A stretch of DNA of 58,935 bases from an uncultured Ruminococcus sp. (GTDB lineage: Bacteria > Bacillota > Clostridia > Oscillospirales > CAG-272). The notes below the pieces were generated by a model, which was given only the letters and a program-made list of their open reading frames with translations, ran no database searches and was not told where the DNA came from. The stretch spans positions 1-58,935 of the forward strand of contig CACZNC010000051.1 of the NCBI GenBank assembly GCA_902782445.1, given 5' to 3'. Positions 35,040 to 43,987 of the stretch are shown here, piece after piece (positions within the stretch are counted from its first letter, which is position 1; each line of letters opens with the position of its first letter). Both the position numbers and the translations under genes were made by a program.

Positions 35040-35936
35040 CTGAACGAGCAGGACAAAGAGACGGAAGCTCTGATCGAAGAACTCCGCGCCTACCGACCCG
35101 GGAACATCACCCGCGAAATGGCGGAGCGTTTCCCGGAGCTCGAACAGCGAGCCGCGGCCCATCCCATCGATCTGCGCCTTACCTATGAAGTCGCGGCCGC
35201 GGAATACCATATTCCCGGGACAATGGACCGCAAAAAAGAAAGCGGGGTCCTCGCGGACGTGGAAAAGCGGTGTCACGCCGTGATCGAGAGGACTGCGGAT
35301 CCGTCGCTCCGGGACGACGCGCTCTACCTTCTTGCCGAAATGCTGATCCTCACGGGGCGGCGGGAAGAAGCGAAACAGTACGCAGAGGCCCATTCCTCCG
35401 AAGACACCCGCGCCCGGCTGATCCTGCGCTGTCTCGAGGGGGAAGAATGGCTGAACTGTCAGCAGCGCCTTGTGTACGGGAGTCTCAATCATTTTCTGAA
35501 TATGCTCGTGCAGCGGATCGACCATCTTCCGACGCTGGAAATGATCGAAAACGTCATCAAGACCATGTTCCCGGACGGGAACTACCTCGGGTATTATCCC
35601 CGGCTCATCATGGGGTCGCTCTGGCAGGCGCGCTCTCTCGTCCGGGAGGGGGAATACGACCGCGCCGTGGAAAAACTCCGCGCTTTTGTCTCGTATGCCC
35701 GGGATTATGAAAAGCTGTACGGAAAAAGCGGCCACCTGTCCTATACTTCGCCCGCGCTCGATCACTGGGGCGAGAACGCGGAGGCTCTCATCCGTGCGAA
35801 CGGCGGCCCCTTCCATGCCGGGGAGTACGCGCGGCAATGGTTTACTCTTCCGGATCTGAAACCCCTCCGGGAAAGAGACGACTTCAAAGCCCTCTGCGCG
35901 GAACTGGAAGAAGAAGGGACTTCTGCGGGCCCGTGA
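34848..35936 (+). CDS. XRE regulator with C-terminal helical (TPR-like) domain (twin 2)
   Basis: A 362-residue protein. Residues 1-64 are the same XRE helix-turn-helix as twin 1. Residues about 75-362 are helical and resemble tetratricopeptide-type sensor domains that bind peptides or partner proteins (repeated patterns such as LYLLAEMLILTGRREEAKQY and EYDRAVEKLRAFVSYARD). Similar HTH-TPR regulators in Bacillota are often peptide-controlled (RRNPP-like), but no small peptide gene is seen beside it. Gene order and shared promoter suggest joint expression with twin 1. Confidence 0.8.
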   Translation: MEHIGQKIKDLRKKAEMTQDRLADYLGVSAQAVSKWELGQTAPDLSLIAPLCRVLGVTADELLGLNEQDKETEALIEELRAYRPGNITREMAERFPELEQRAAAHPIDLRLTYEVAAAEYHIPGTMDRKKESGVLADVEKRCHAVIERTADPSLRDDALYLLAEMLILTGRREEAKQYAEAHSSEDTRARLILRCLEGEEWLNCQQRLVYGSLNHFLNMLVQRIDHLPTLEMIENVIKTMFPDGNYLGYYPRLIMGSLWQARSLVREGEYDRAVEKLRAFVSYARDYEKLYGKSGHLSYTSPALDHWGENAEALIRANGGPFHAGEYARQWFTLPDLKPLRERDDFKALCAELEEEGTSAGP

Positions 35937-36028
35937 CCTCCCGGGAATAAGGGATGCAGGGGGGAAAAAGCCGGTTTTGCCGATCCGGACCCGAAGCCGA
36001 ATCCGCCGCGCCCGGCTTTCCTCTCTGC

Positions 36029-36069
36029 AAAAAAGAAAGGCAGAACGAAGGCCGGGCCCCCATTCTGCC
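36029..36069 (-). terminator. Minus-strand terminator after the membrane protein gene
   Basis: On the minus strand GGCAGAA pairs with TTCTGCC (36039-36045 with 36063-36069), followed by TTTCTTTTTT. It is about 60 bp beyond the stop of the gene at 36130. Confidence 0.7.
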
Positions 36070-36129
36070 TGAACGAAAGCGGAGAACAACAGCGGCGCCG
36101 AGTCTGTCCGGACCTTCCTCCGCTTCCAG

Positions 36130-36792
36130 TCATCGACCGCCGGTACCGCTTTCCTCCCGGGCCGAGACGCGCAGGAAAGCGAGGATCAGAAGGATATAGC
36201 AGACCGTTTTCGGCAGCATCAGCATTCCGAGGATGGGAACGACCCCCGCCCCCACCGCCACCGGGATATAGAAGAGGAAGGACAGAAGGATATACAGCCA
36301 CACGAACCGGAGCTCCCGGTCCTCTTTTCTCTTCCGGCGGTACAGGACGCAGACCGCCGCGCCGAGGAGAACGAAGGGGATATTGCGGATGATCCCCCAG
36401 GTCATGCCGCCGCTGTTTTCGAGCCACCCGTTCTGGGGGAAGAGACAGAGGGCGATCCTTAGAACCGTCAGGACCCACACGGCCCCGGTCACAGCCTTGT
36501 TTTCCGCCTCCCCGTAATGCCCGAGCCAGACGTAATAGAGGAGCAGATAGAAGACGGTCATGGTGACGGAGGTGACGAGCTTGCCGATCCCGAGGGCGGC
36601 GGTGAAATCCCCGTCGGCGAAATAGTTCAGAACCCGGGGAACGAGATGGAACGCGTCCCCGCAGCCCAGCACGAGGACCGAGACGCCCATGAGCCTCCCG
36701 GTCCCGTTTTTTGCCCGGACCAGCAGGACCAGCCCGCTGACGACGGCAAACAGCAGATACAGGACGTCAAAGGCGGATTCTCCGTATTTCAT
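36130..36792 (-). CDS. Seven-helix integral membrane protein of unknown function
   Basis: A 220-residue protein with about seven hydrophobic segments: near 9-25, 33-52, 67-88, 100-117, 134-150, 165-182 and 188-207. Loops are short and positively charged (RRKRKEDRELR). I recognise no family motif. It lies 3 bp downstream of the glutathione peroxidase and is very likely co-transcribed with it. Function unknown. Confidence 0.7.
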   Translation of the reverse strand: MKYGESAFDVLYLLFAVVSGLVLLVRAKNGTGRLMGVSVLVLGCGDAFHLVPRVLNYFADGDFTAALGIGKLVTSVTMTVFYLLLYYVWLGHYGEAENKAVTGAVWVLTVLRIALCLFPQNGWLENSGGMTWGIIRNIPFVLLGAAVCVLYRRKRKEDRELRFVWLYILLSFLFYIPVAVGAGVVPILGMLMLPKTVCYILLILAFLRVSAREESGTGGR

Positions 36793-36795
36793 GGA

Positions 36796-37353
36796 TCAAC
36801 CCGCCGCCTTTTCCGCCAGCAGAGCCTTCACGCAGGCTTCCACCTCCGCCATGTCCGCCGTGGGCTCGAACCGCGCCGCCACGTTCCCCTCCCGGTCGAC
36901 GAGGAACTTGGTGAAATTCCATTTGATGTCCGGCTTTTTGTCCCAGTCCGGGTCCGCCTTGGAAAACATCTTCTCGAGGAGCGCCTTGTAGGGATGCTCG
37001 CCGAAGCCCCCGAATCCCTTCTGCGATTTCAGATAGGTGTAAAGCGGCAGTTCGTTTTCGCCGTTCACGTCCGCCTTTTTCATCTGCGGGAAGGTGGTGT
37101 TGTAGTGGAGGGTGCAGAAGTCGTGGATCTCCTCGTCGGTCCCCGGAGCCTGCCCGCCGAACTGGTTGCAGGGGATGTCGAGAATCTCCAGCCCGCAGTC
37201 GTGATAATCCCGGTACAGTTTTTCGATGGGCTCGTACTGGGGCGTGAAGCCGCATCCCGTCGCCGTGTTGACGATCAGAATGACCTTTCCTCTGAAATCG
37301 GCAAGGTTCACCTCCCCGCCTTTTCCCGCGGTGACTTTGTAATCGTAGATCAT
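36796..37353 (-). CDS. Glutathione peroxidase family thiol peroxidase
   Basis: A 185-residue cytoplasmic peroxidase that reduces hydroperoxides. The catalytic tetrad is visible: C34 in NTATGCGFTPQY, Q64 in PCNQFGG, and W145-N146 in IKWNFTKFLVD. The active residue is cysteine, not selenocysteine. C80 (DFCTLHY) could act as the resolving cysteine, in which case thioredoxin would be the reductant as in most bacterial members. AGGAGG precedes the ATG. It fits an anaerobe's oxygen defence. The gene is followed at once by a membrane protein. Confidence 0.93.
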   Translation of the reverse strand: MIYDYKVTAGKGGEVNLADFRGKVILIVNTATGCGFTPQYEPIEKLYRDYHDCGLEILDIPCNQFGGQAPGTDEEIHDFCTLHYNTTFPQMKKADVNGENELPLYTYLKSQKGFGGFGEHPYKALLEKMFSKADPDWDKKPDIKWNFTKFLVDREGNVAARFEPTADMAEVEACVKALLAEKAAG

Positions 37354-37377
37354 TTTCTATCCTCCTTGGTTTGTTTA

Positions 37378-38898
37378 TCAGACGTCGGATCCGGCTTTTT
37401 TTCCGATCAGATCAAACCGGTTGAAGAACAGGATGGCCGCGGCGAGCAGGACCAGACACACGGGGAGCGCGATCCAGGGCGTCCGGGTCAGGCCGGAGAT
37501 CAGGTATCCGACCGCGCAGACGGCGGCGACCAGGGTGGCGTAGGGAAGCTGGGTCTCCACGTGGCGGATATGCTGACACTCGGAGCCCGTGGAGGACAGG
37601 ATGGTCGTGTCGGAGATCGGGGAGCAGTGGTCGCCGTAGACCGAACCCGCCAGCGTCGCTCCGAGGGCGGGGATCAGATAAACGCCCGCTCCCTCCGCCG
37701 CGCAGATCATGGTGACGATCGGGATCAGCATCCCGAAGGTCCCCCAGGAGGTGCCCATGGAGAAGCTCATGAGGGCCGCGATCACGAAGATCAACAGGGG
37801 CAGCAGTCCGAGGGGAAGATTGGCCTCGCCGACGAAGCCGGATATGAAGACGCCGGTCCCGATCAGCTGACGGCAGACGCCGCCGAGACTCCAGGACAGG
37901 ATGAGGATGAGCATCGGGGGGACGATCTTGCCGATGCCCTCCACGATGGAGCCGATGAATTCCCGGGCCGTCATCAGCTTCCGGGGCAGATAGAGCAGCA
38001 TGGCGGTGAGCAGACCGGCAAAGGCGCCGAGGGTCAGCCCGGCAGTCGGATTATAGCCGATGGCTTCGGAAAAGCTGATGCCGGAGAAGAAGCCTCCCAC
38101 GTAGGCCATGCCGAGGATGGCGCAGACGATCAGCACGAGGATCGGGAGGACCAGATCAATGACTTTCCCTTTGGCGGCTTCCCCTTTTCCCGCCTCTGTC
38201 TCTTCGGTCTCCTCCGCGCGGTCCGCGGCGAGGGATTCCGCCTTTTTCATCGGACCGAAGTCCCGGCCGGTGAAGCTGAGGAAGAAGACCATGAAAATGG
38301 TGAGCAGGGCGTACAGGTTATAGGGGATGGTGGAGAGGAAGATATGGAATCCGCCCGTCTCGCTGACCTCGCTTGCCACCGCCACCGCCCAGCTGGAGAC
38401 CGGCGCGATGATGCAGACCGGAGCGGCCGTCGCGTCGATGATGTAGGCCAGCTTTTCCCGGGAGATCCGCAGTCTGTCCGCGATGGGCCGCATGACCGTT
38501 CCCACCGTGAGGCAGTTGAAGCCGTCGTCGATGAAGATCAGGATCCCGAGCAGGGAAGTGGCGAAGGATGCGGAACGCTTGCTTTTCAGCTTCTTCCCGG
38601 CCCAGCGTCCGTAGGCCTGGCTTCCGCCGGATTTTGACACCAGCAGCACCACCGCCCACAGAAGCGCGAGGAAGATGATCATGTACGCGTTGTCCGCGAT
38701 CTTGGAAGCCATCATGTCAAAGGTCATGGCGACTGCGGAGAAGAGGTTCCCGCCGCCCGCAAACGCATAAATGAGCATCCCGGAAAACAGGCCGATGAAC
38801 AGGGAAGAGTAGACTTCCTTCGTGATCAGGGCCAGCGCGATGGCGATGATCGGCGGCAGAAGGGAAACCCACCCGGTTTCAATCATCGTAAATTCCAT
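37378..38898 (-). CDS. Na+/H+ antiporter NhaC-family transporter
   Basis: A 506-residue membrane transporter with about 11-12 helices. The family signatures are LGILIFIDDGFNCLTVGTVM, the substrate-site region DATAAPVCIIAPVSSWAV, and ALMSFSMGTSWGTFG. A charged loop of about 45 residues lies near 215-245. NhaC-family proteins exchange Na+ for H+, but some relatives move organic acids or amino acids, so the exact cargo is uncertain. The start has AAAGGAGAG directly upstream. The peroxidase gene follows 24 bp downstream on the same strand. Confidence 0.87.
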   Translation of the reverse strand: MEFTMIETGWVSLLPPIIAIALALITKEVYSSLFIGLFSGMLIYAFAGGGNLFSAVAMTFDMMASKIADNAYMIIFLALLWAVVLLVSKSGGSQAYGRWAGKKLKSKRSASFATSLLGILIFIDDGFNCLTVGTVMRPIADRLRISREKLAYIIDATAAPVCIIAPVSSWAVAVASEVSETGGFHIFLSTIPYNLYALLTIFMVFFLSFTGRDFGPMKKAESLAADRAEETEETEAGKGEAAKGKVIDLVLPILVLIVCAILGMAYVGGFFSGISFSEAIGYNPTAGLTLGAFAGLLTAMLLYLPRKLMTAREFIGSIVEGIGKIVPPMLILILSWSLGGVCRQLIGTGVFISGFVGEANLPLGLLPLLIFVIAALMSFSMGTSWGTFGMLIPIVTMICAAEGAGVYLIPALGATLAGSVYGDHCSPISDTTILSSTGSECQHIRHVETQLPYATLVAAVCAVGYLISGLTRTPWIALPVCLVLLAAAILFFNRFDLIGKKAGSDV

Positions 38899-38930
38899 GT
38901 GAACTCTCCTTTACTGCATTTTGTTTTCAT

Positions 38931-39015
38931 ACTAATCTCAAGCTAAAAAGGAAACGCGGCTTCCCCGAAGAAGCCTGGCAAGAACTTCAATTGGGGGGAG
39001 GACAAGGTTATACCA
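38931..39015 (-). repeat. Interspersed repeat family R, partial copy E
   Basis: AAAAAGGAAACGCGGCTTCC, then GGCAAGAACTT, GGGGGGAGGACAAGG and TTATACCAATTA match, in the minus sense, the right end of copies C and D. The rest of the element is missing. It lies between the NhaC and HxlR genes (38899-39119), where nothing else is seen. Confidence 0.65.
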
Positions 39016-39119
39016 ATTAAGTGCGGTCCGTTGCGCTTCCAAACGGTTTGATTGAAGACAGAACGGCACAAACAAGTTCGAAGGGATGAAGACAGCGCTT
39101 CCCACAGCGGGAAATCAAA

Positions 39120-39479
39120 TCAGTCCCCGTCGAAGGGTTCCTTCTTTGCCCAATGGGCCAGCCGGTGCAGAATGGGCCAGAGTTCGCGTCCCCGGTCCGT
39201 GAGGGCGTACTCGACCCGGAGGGGGACTTCCTCATACTGACGGCGGGTGACGATCCCGTCGCGCTCCAGTTCCTTCAGAGAGGAGGACAGCATCGCACCC
39301 GTTATACCCTTCGTCTTTTTCAAGAGATCGCAGAACCGCTGCGTCCCGTCCACATACAGGGTGCATATAAGACGGATCTTCCACCGCCCCCCGATGGCAG
39401 AGAGCGCTTCTCCCAGAGGGCAGTCGCCGCAGGGGCAGACCGGGTCCTGCTGACCTTCCTTTGCCGCATCCTTCATCAT
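39120..39479 (-). CDS. HxlR-family winged-helix transcriptional regulator
   Basis: A 119-residue regulator. The family pattern is clear: CPLGEALSAIGGRWKIRLIC, then FCDLLKKTKGITGAMLSSSL, KELERDGIVTRRQYEEVPLR and VEYALTDRGREL. The cysteine cluster at the N-terminus (CPCGDCPLG) may sense redox or thiol-reactive compounds, as in other HxlR members. The start is the ATG at 39479 or the adjacent one at 39476, with AAGGGGGGA upstream. The frame is open about 20 codons further but without a ribosome site. The target is unknown; the divergent GNAT gene and the NhaC gene are candidates. Confidence 0.9.
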   Translation of the reverse strand: MMKDAAKEGQQDPVCPCGDCPLGEALSAIGGRWKIRLICTLYVDGTQRFCDLLKKTKGITGAMLSSSLKELERDGIVTRRQYEEVPLRVEYALTDRGRELWPILHRLAHWAKKEPFDGD

Positions 39480-39724
39480 TGCTCCCCCCTTTTCCGCCTG
39501 TGCCGGCGATCCCGTGCTCTGCCGCCATCGTATCATATATGATTTTCATAGTCAATATGATTTTCATACTATGGGAAGATTTTACGGTTCGTTCACATTT
39601 CAGGCGCGTTACCTCTCGCAGAGGACCGTTTTTCTCCGGAATTTCCGCCGCGGACACAGTTTCGCCATGATTTTGCGGTATGATGGAGAGGACAAAGTCA
39701 CCCGCAGGATCAAGGAGGCACGGT

Positions 39725-40189
39725 TTGCGATTTATCTGGACGGAATATCGCAGGGAAGACGCGGAGACAGTCGAGAAATGGATGGACGGTACCGCGCGGA
39801 AAAATACGGGCTGTGAAGACGGGTGGGCCGAGTATGCCGACGCCTGTAAGCGGGAACCGGAAACCGTTATGGGGGAAAACTTCTGGCTGATGACGGTTTC
39901 CGAAGAAGGAACGCCTTTCGCGGCGATCGCCGTCGGCCTGTGGGAAGGGGAACTGACGGTTTCCGAACTCGTCGTGGCTCCCGAAAAGCGCGGCCGCGGA
40001 TCGGGTACGGCTCTTCTCGCCGAACTTCTGGAAAACAGCGGCGCGATCCTCGGCAAAGACTTTATTTCGGCCAAGGCGGTCATATTTCCGGACAACGCCG
40101 CCTCGCAAAGAGCGTTTGAAAAAGCCGGCTTTCATTTCGAGTCAGCCCACCCCGACGGGGACGCATGGTATTATGCGTATCGAAAATGA
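39725..40189 (+). CDS. GNAT-family N-acetyltransferase
   Basis: A 154-residue acetyl-CoA-dependent acetyltransferase. The acetyl-CoA loop is ELVVAPEKRGRGSGTALLAEL, preceded by the strand GELTVSELVV and followed by NAASQRAFEKAGFHFES. I choose the TTG at 39725, because AAGGAGG lies at 39712-39718, six bases upstream, and the domain begins there. An ATG at 39680 in the same frame has no ribosome site. The acceptor could be an amine-bearing small molecule or a protein N-terminus. Confidence 0.85.
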   Translation: MRFIWTEYRREDAETVEKWMDGTARKNTGCEDGWAEYADACKREPETVMGENFWLMTVSEEGTPFAAIAVGLWEGELTVSELVVAPEKRGRGSGTALLAELLENSGAILGKDFISAKAVIFPDNAASQRAFEKAGFHFESAHPDGDAWYYAYRK

Positions 40190-40593
40190 GAACGGTCCAC
40201 GCAGGAAAACGAAAGACGCGAAAAGACTGTTCCCGCGGAATTTATGGCAGGGACAAAGGATTATGCGGATTTCACGCTGACCCATGTCATACTTTCCTCC
40301 TCCTCTCTCAAAAGGCGACAGGGAGAGCGGCGCACTGACCCCGGGATCCGCTGTCCCGAAATCAGAACAGGCGAACGGACAGCACAGGAAAAACATACCC
40401 GCCGGTTCCCATACAAATTCCGGCCTGAACCCTTTTCGGAGGTTTCGGGCTGCCGGAAATGCGGAAAGCATCTCCGGACACTCTGCATGGTAGACGCAGA
40501 GCGGGAGTTGTATTTCAAATCGGCGGGTTTTTCGCTCTCCTTCCGCGGCGGGGCTAAACCGTTTCAGGGGCGCTCTCCTTCGCGGGAACGGTT
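40190..40593. other. Intergenic gap without a supported gene
   Basis: About 400 bp between two convergent genes. Short open frames here have no ribosome site and no family resemblance. I see no clear promoter, tRNA or strong terminator. Confidence 0.4.
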
Positions 40594-43233
40594 TTACGGC
40601 ATGTATTCGAAATCCATCTTCCGGTCCGAGGCCCAGAATTCGTAGTCTTTGCCGTCGGCGGGGATGTCTTCGAGCGGGGTCTGCATCTCCTTGTCCGCCC
40701 AGTATTCGGGGGTGACGCCGAGATAGCCGCCGATGGTGAACGTCCACTTGGCCGGCGCCTCGTAATGCAGATCCCCGATGCCGTCGTAGTGCACGAGAAT
40801 CTCCCGGGTCTCGGCGAACGCCTCCTCGAGGATCTTCGCAAAGCCGACCTCGCCGCCCAGCGTCACGTTGACGATCTTGCCGTCATACCCGTAGATGATC
40901 GTATTGATGCACAGCGTCTCCTTATTGACCACGTATTCGACGTAATTCTTCTCCCCGCCTTCGTAGGACGGCTCGAAAAGGATCGCATAGAAGGTCAGAC
41001 CTTCCTCAAAAAGGGAGATCGTACCCTCCGCGCCCGAATGGAGCGAGCTGGTGAGATAGAAGTCGTTCTCATAGAATTTCACCGCGTTGTTGCCGGCTGC
41101 AAGGGGATATTCCGGGTCGCCCGCTTTCGGGGTCGGCACGTACATGTACTGATGTCCGTAGGCGTCGTATCCGAAATGGTAACCCCGGATCTCTCCGGAT
41201 GCGATGTGGGTGTTCTCCCCGTCGAGTACACGCGTTCTTTCGTCGATGTGCACGATCTCGTCGCCGCGGAGGTAGAAGGAGGTCGTCTCCGTGCCGCCTT
41301 CAACGGCGTTTTCGAGGATCACCGAGCCGAATTCCTTTGTGAGAGCCTTGAGGCTGTTGCGCTCGCAAAGCTCTTCGAGCGTGAAGGGAACGCCTTCGAT
41401 CTGCGTTCCGGATTGCGTTTCGGACGCGGCTAGGGTTGCCTCGTCCCACGCGGTCACGGTGACGTTACCGGTGTTCGCATCGACGAGGAGCGTTCCGTCC
41501 TGTTCCCCCGTGTCCGAGGAACGGAAGAGTATGCCTTCGCCCGGGACGCACTGGAGCTGCCAACCTTCAGGAAACGGGAATTCTTCGGTCCTGTTGCCGG
41601 CCTCCGTCCGGATATCGAAGGTCACGGTCCGGGTGTTGTCCCATTCCGCCAGCGCGTCGGAGCGAAGCCGTTCACCGTTGTATTCGACCGACAGGCTACT
41701 GTAATACTGCGTGTCCCCGGTAAAATACTCCCACGACAGAGACTGTACGGACAGCGTCTCCTTACTGACCACGGCAGTGTAGAAGCACGGTACCATCGAG
41801 CCGTCCGGAACAACGATTTCGCTCACGAGACTGAGGGTGTACGTGGCTTCGTCCTCCCCCTCGACGGCGATGTCCTCTGTGAGATAAGCGGGGAAATAAT
41901 TGATGATGGCTTCGTAGACATACGGTTCGCGGGGCTCCGCGACACGCGAGATCCATCGGATCGCGGTGGTCCCTTCCGGGCGGATGTAAAAGTCGAAATC
42001 GCGCCATCTTCCGGCAGCGGAGACGCTCTCCCCTGTCCGGTATTCGCTGACGTTTACGAGTTCCCCGTCCTTCATCCAGAAGCAGTCGACCGATTCGCCG
42101 CCGTCAAAGGGCAGATACGTGGTGACGGTGTCATACTGCCCGAGGAGCTTTCCGATCGTATTCGCCTCGACGAGCTCTTCGAGCGTGAAGTTGACTGCCG
42201 GTTCGGCGGCAGGAAGAAAGGCGATGTCCCAGGCGTTGACGAGAACGTCCCCGGTATCTGCGCCGACGAGGAGGGCTCCGTCCTGTTCCGCCGCGTCCGC
42301 CGAACGGAGGAAAATGCCTTCGTCCGGGAGACACTGGAGCCGCCAGCTCTCCGGGAACGGGAACGCTTCGGTCCGGCTGCCGGCCTCGGTCCGGATGTCG
42401 ATCGTCACGGTCCGGGTGGAGTTCCATTCGTCCATAACGTCGGTATAGATCCGGCCGCCGTTGTATTCGATCTCGAGGCTGCCGGAATCCTGCATTCCCG
42501 CGCCGGTATACTCCCACTGAATGCTTTCTGCGAACAGAGTGCCCTTGTTGACGACGGCGGTGCAGGTACAGGGCGTTTTTTCTCCGGTCGGAAGCTCGGT
42601 TTCGCCCACGAGACGGACGGTGTAATTGTTGTCGTCTTCGGCCGTGATGACGATGTCCTCCGTGAGGGCGGAGGGGAAACAGCCGGAGACGGTCCCGTCG
42701 ATCCACGCATCGTAGGACGCCGCCTCGGCCGTGATCCATTTGACCGCGGTGACGGCGTCGACCGGGGTGACTGTGTCGACCGGGGTGACTGCCTCCTGCG
42801 GGTAGACGTAGAAATCGAAGCCCCGGTAGCTCCCGGCAGCGGAGACGCTATCCCCGGATACGGTTTCGCTGACCATCACGCGGTCGCCGTCCCTCTTCCA
42901 GAAGCAGTCGGTCGTCGAGCCCCGCCTCACGGTGACGGTGTCGTTCCACTCGAGGAGCGTCGGGATCAGATTTTCCTCGACGAGCATTTCAAGCGTGAAA
43001 TTGACCGGGATGGGCTCTTCGACGGGCTCGGTCTCGGTCTCGGCCCCGCCGGGGGAATCGTCTCCTCCGACCGAAGGGACAGGTCCGGCCTCGGGGGAAA
43101 CCGTCGGATCGGCCGCAGAGGGTCCGTCCCCCGGATCGATCTTCTGAATGCGGAAGCAGCCCGAAAGCGCCGTCAGCGTCAAAAAGAGCAGCGCGGCGGG
43201 CAGCAGGATGGACAGGATTCTGGATTTCCGCAT
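40594..43233 (-). CDS. Lipoprotein with three tandem repeats of about 265 residues
   Basis: An 879-residue lipoprotein. The lipobox is LSGC (C26), followed by an acidic Pro/Gly/Glu-rich linker to residue 76. Three homologous repeats follow: about 77-346, 347-615 and 616-879. The first two are close: NFTLE(M/E)LVE, DCFW, VSAAG, FDFY, TEDI, and a final RTEAG(S/N)RTE(A/E)FPFPE block. The third is much more diverged and keeps mainly the opening FTLEELCE and a late KETL strand. Each repeat reads as alternating beta strands. I know no family for it. A TPVDTVTPVDAVT micro-repeat interrupts the first unit. The ATG at 43233 has GGAGG 7 bases upstream, with a consensus promoter further up. Confidence 0.75.
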   Translation of the reverse strand: MRKSRILSILLPAALLFLTLTALSGCFRIQKIDPGDGPSAADPTVSPEAGPVPSVGGDDSPGGAETETEPVEEPIPVNFTLEMLVEENLIPTLLEWNDTVTVRRGSTTDCFWKRDGDRVMVSETVSGDSVSAAGSYRGFDFYVYPQEAVTPVDTVTPVDAVTAVKWITAEAASYDAWIDGTVSGCFPSALTEDIVITAEDDNNYTVRLVGETELPTGEKTPCTCTAVVNKGTLFAESIQWEYTGAGMQDSGSLEIEYNGGRIYTDVMDEWNSTRTVTIDIRTEAGSRTEAFPFPESWRLQCLPDEGIFLRSADAAEQDGALLVGADTGDVLVNAWDIAFLPAAEPAVNFTLEELVEANTIGKLLGQYDTVTTYLPFDGGESVDCFWMKDGELVNVSEYRTGESVSAAGRWRDFDFYIRPEGTTAIRWISRVAEPREPYVYEAIINYFPAYLTEDIAVEGEDEATYTLSLVSEIVVPDGSMVPCFYTAVVSKETLSVQSLSWEYFTGDTQYYSSLSVEYNGERLRSDALAEWDNTRTVTFDIRTEAGNRTEEFPFPEGWQLQCVPGEGILFRSSDTGEQDGTLLVDANTGNVTVTAWDEATLAASETQSGTQIEGVPFTLEELCERNSLKALTKEFGSVILENAVEGGTETTSFYLRGDEIVHIDERTRVLDGENTHIASGEIRGYHFGYDAYGHQYMYVPTPKAGDPEYPLAAGNNAVKFYENDFYLTSSLHSGAEGTISLFEEGLTFYAILFEPSYEGGEKNYVEYVVNKETLCINTIIYGYDGKIVNVTLGGEVGFAKILEEAFAETREILVHYDGIGDLHYEAPAKWTFTIGGYLGVTPEYWADKEMQTPLEDIPADGKDYEFWASDRKMDFEYMP

Positions 43234-43372
43234 GTTCAAACCTCCTAAAGTTCAGCCTGAGTGAATCGTGGGCCGCAAAGACAGTTGAAACAGATGCGTC
43301 AGGTCTGCCGGAGGCCGCCCGGAACGTGCATTCGCGCGGCGCTGTCCCGGGATTTTCCGAAGGCCCGATTCT

Positions 43373-43401
43373 ATTGTACAGAATCCCGCGGGAGTTGTCA
43401 A
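43373..43401 (-). promoter_or_regulatory. Minus-strand promoter for the three-repeat lipoprotein
   Basis: On the minus strand TTGACA (43396-43401) and TACAAT (43373-43378), spacer 17 bp. The leader to 43233 is about 130 nt. Confidence 0.75.
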
Positions 43402-43798
43402 GGGGGAACGAACGTCAAAGCCGAAATCCGCGTCCGCGTCGGAAGATTTTCGGGACGGAAACGGCAGAGTATGGGGTCGGGAGGTTTGGGTGAGATTCCC
43501 GGTCTGGCCGGAGAAGCAGAGGGTGGGAGCAAGATCTGCACCGCACCGTTTTTGACAACTCGTTGGCAGAAAGCTGCGGGAAGCGAAAACGGTTTCCTTA
43601 TGGCGTCCCCCCCGTCGCAAACCGGACGTTCATTTTCGCCTCTCACGCCGCTCCGATCACCGACATGGAGATAATACGCCGCAGCAGTCAAAGATTCGGC
43701 TTGCCCGGCGTAAGGCTGACTGCTTTGCCATCGCGCAGCGGCGGTCAGGCAGCTTTTCGCCCTTTTTGCAGTATAGTCGGCGGTTCTGTAAACGGTTG
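43402..43798. other. Gene-free stretch before the CRISPR-Cas locus
   Basis: About 400 bp lacking a convincing gene on either strand. It separates the divergent lipoprotein promoter from the promoter of the HD-nuclease gene. Nothing structured was recognised. Confidence 0.4.
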
Positions 43799-43827
43799 TT
43801 GAAAATCCCGGCGGAATATGGTATACT
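43799..43827 (+). promoter_or_regulatory. Sigma-A promoter for the stand-alone HD gene
   Basis: TTGAAA (43799-43804) and TATACT (43822-43827), spacer 17 bp. The leader to 43988 is about 155 nt. Confidence 0.65.
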
Positions 43828-43987
43828 GATCCTTAGAGGATAATAAATCCGAGGCAATTATAAGCAGCGTAAGATCCGCATTGTCGGAACGAAAATCACC
43901 GAAAAGGCAGCCATGATCCGGAACGTTCAAGCATCGGCCATGGCTTCCGCAGCCGAAAAAAGTGAAAAACTATGTAAAGGAAAGTAT

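Noticed and set aside
40244..40645. A 133-codon plus-strand frame after the GNAT gene
   Set aside because: It lacks a ribosome site, runs into the antisense end of the lipoprotein, and has no recognisable domain.
42769..42795. GACTGTGTCGACCGG repeated in the lipoprotein gene and also near 25956
   Set aside because: The gene copy is an in-frame TPVD micro-repeat; the similarity to the intergenic stretch is short and probably chance.
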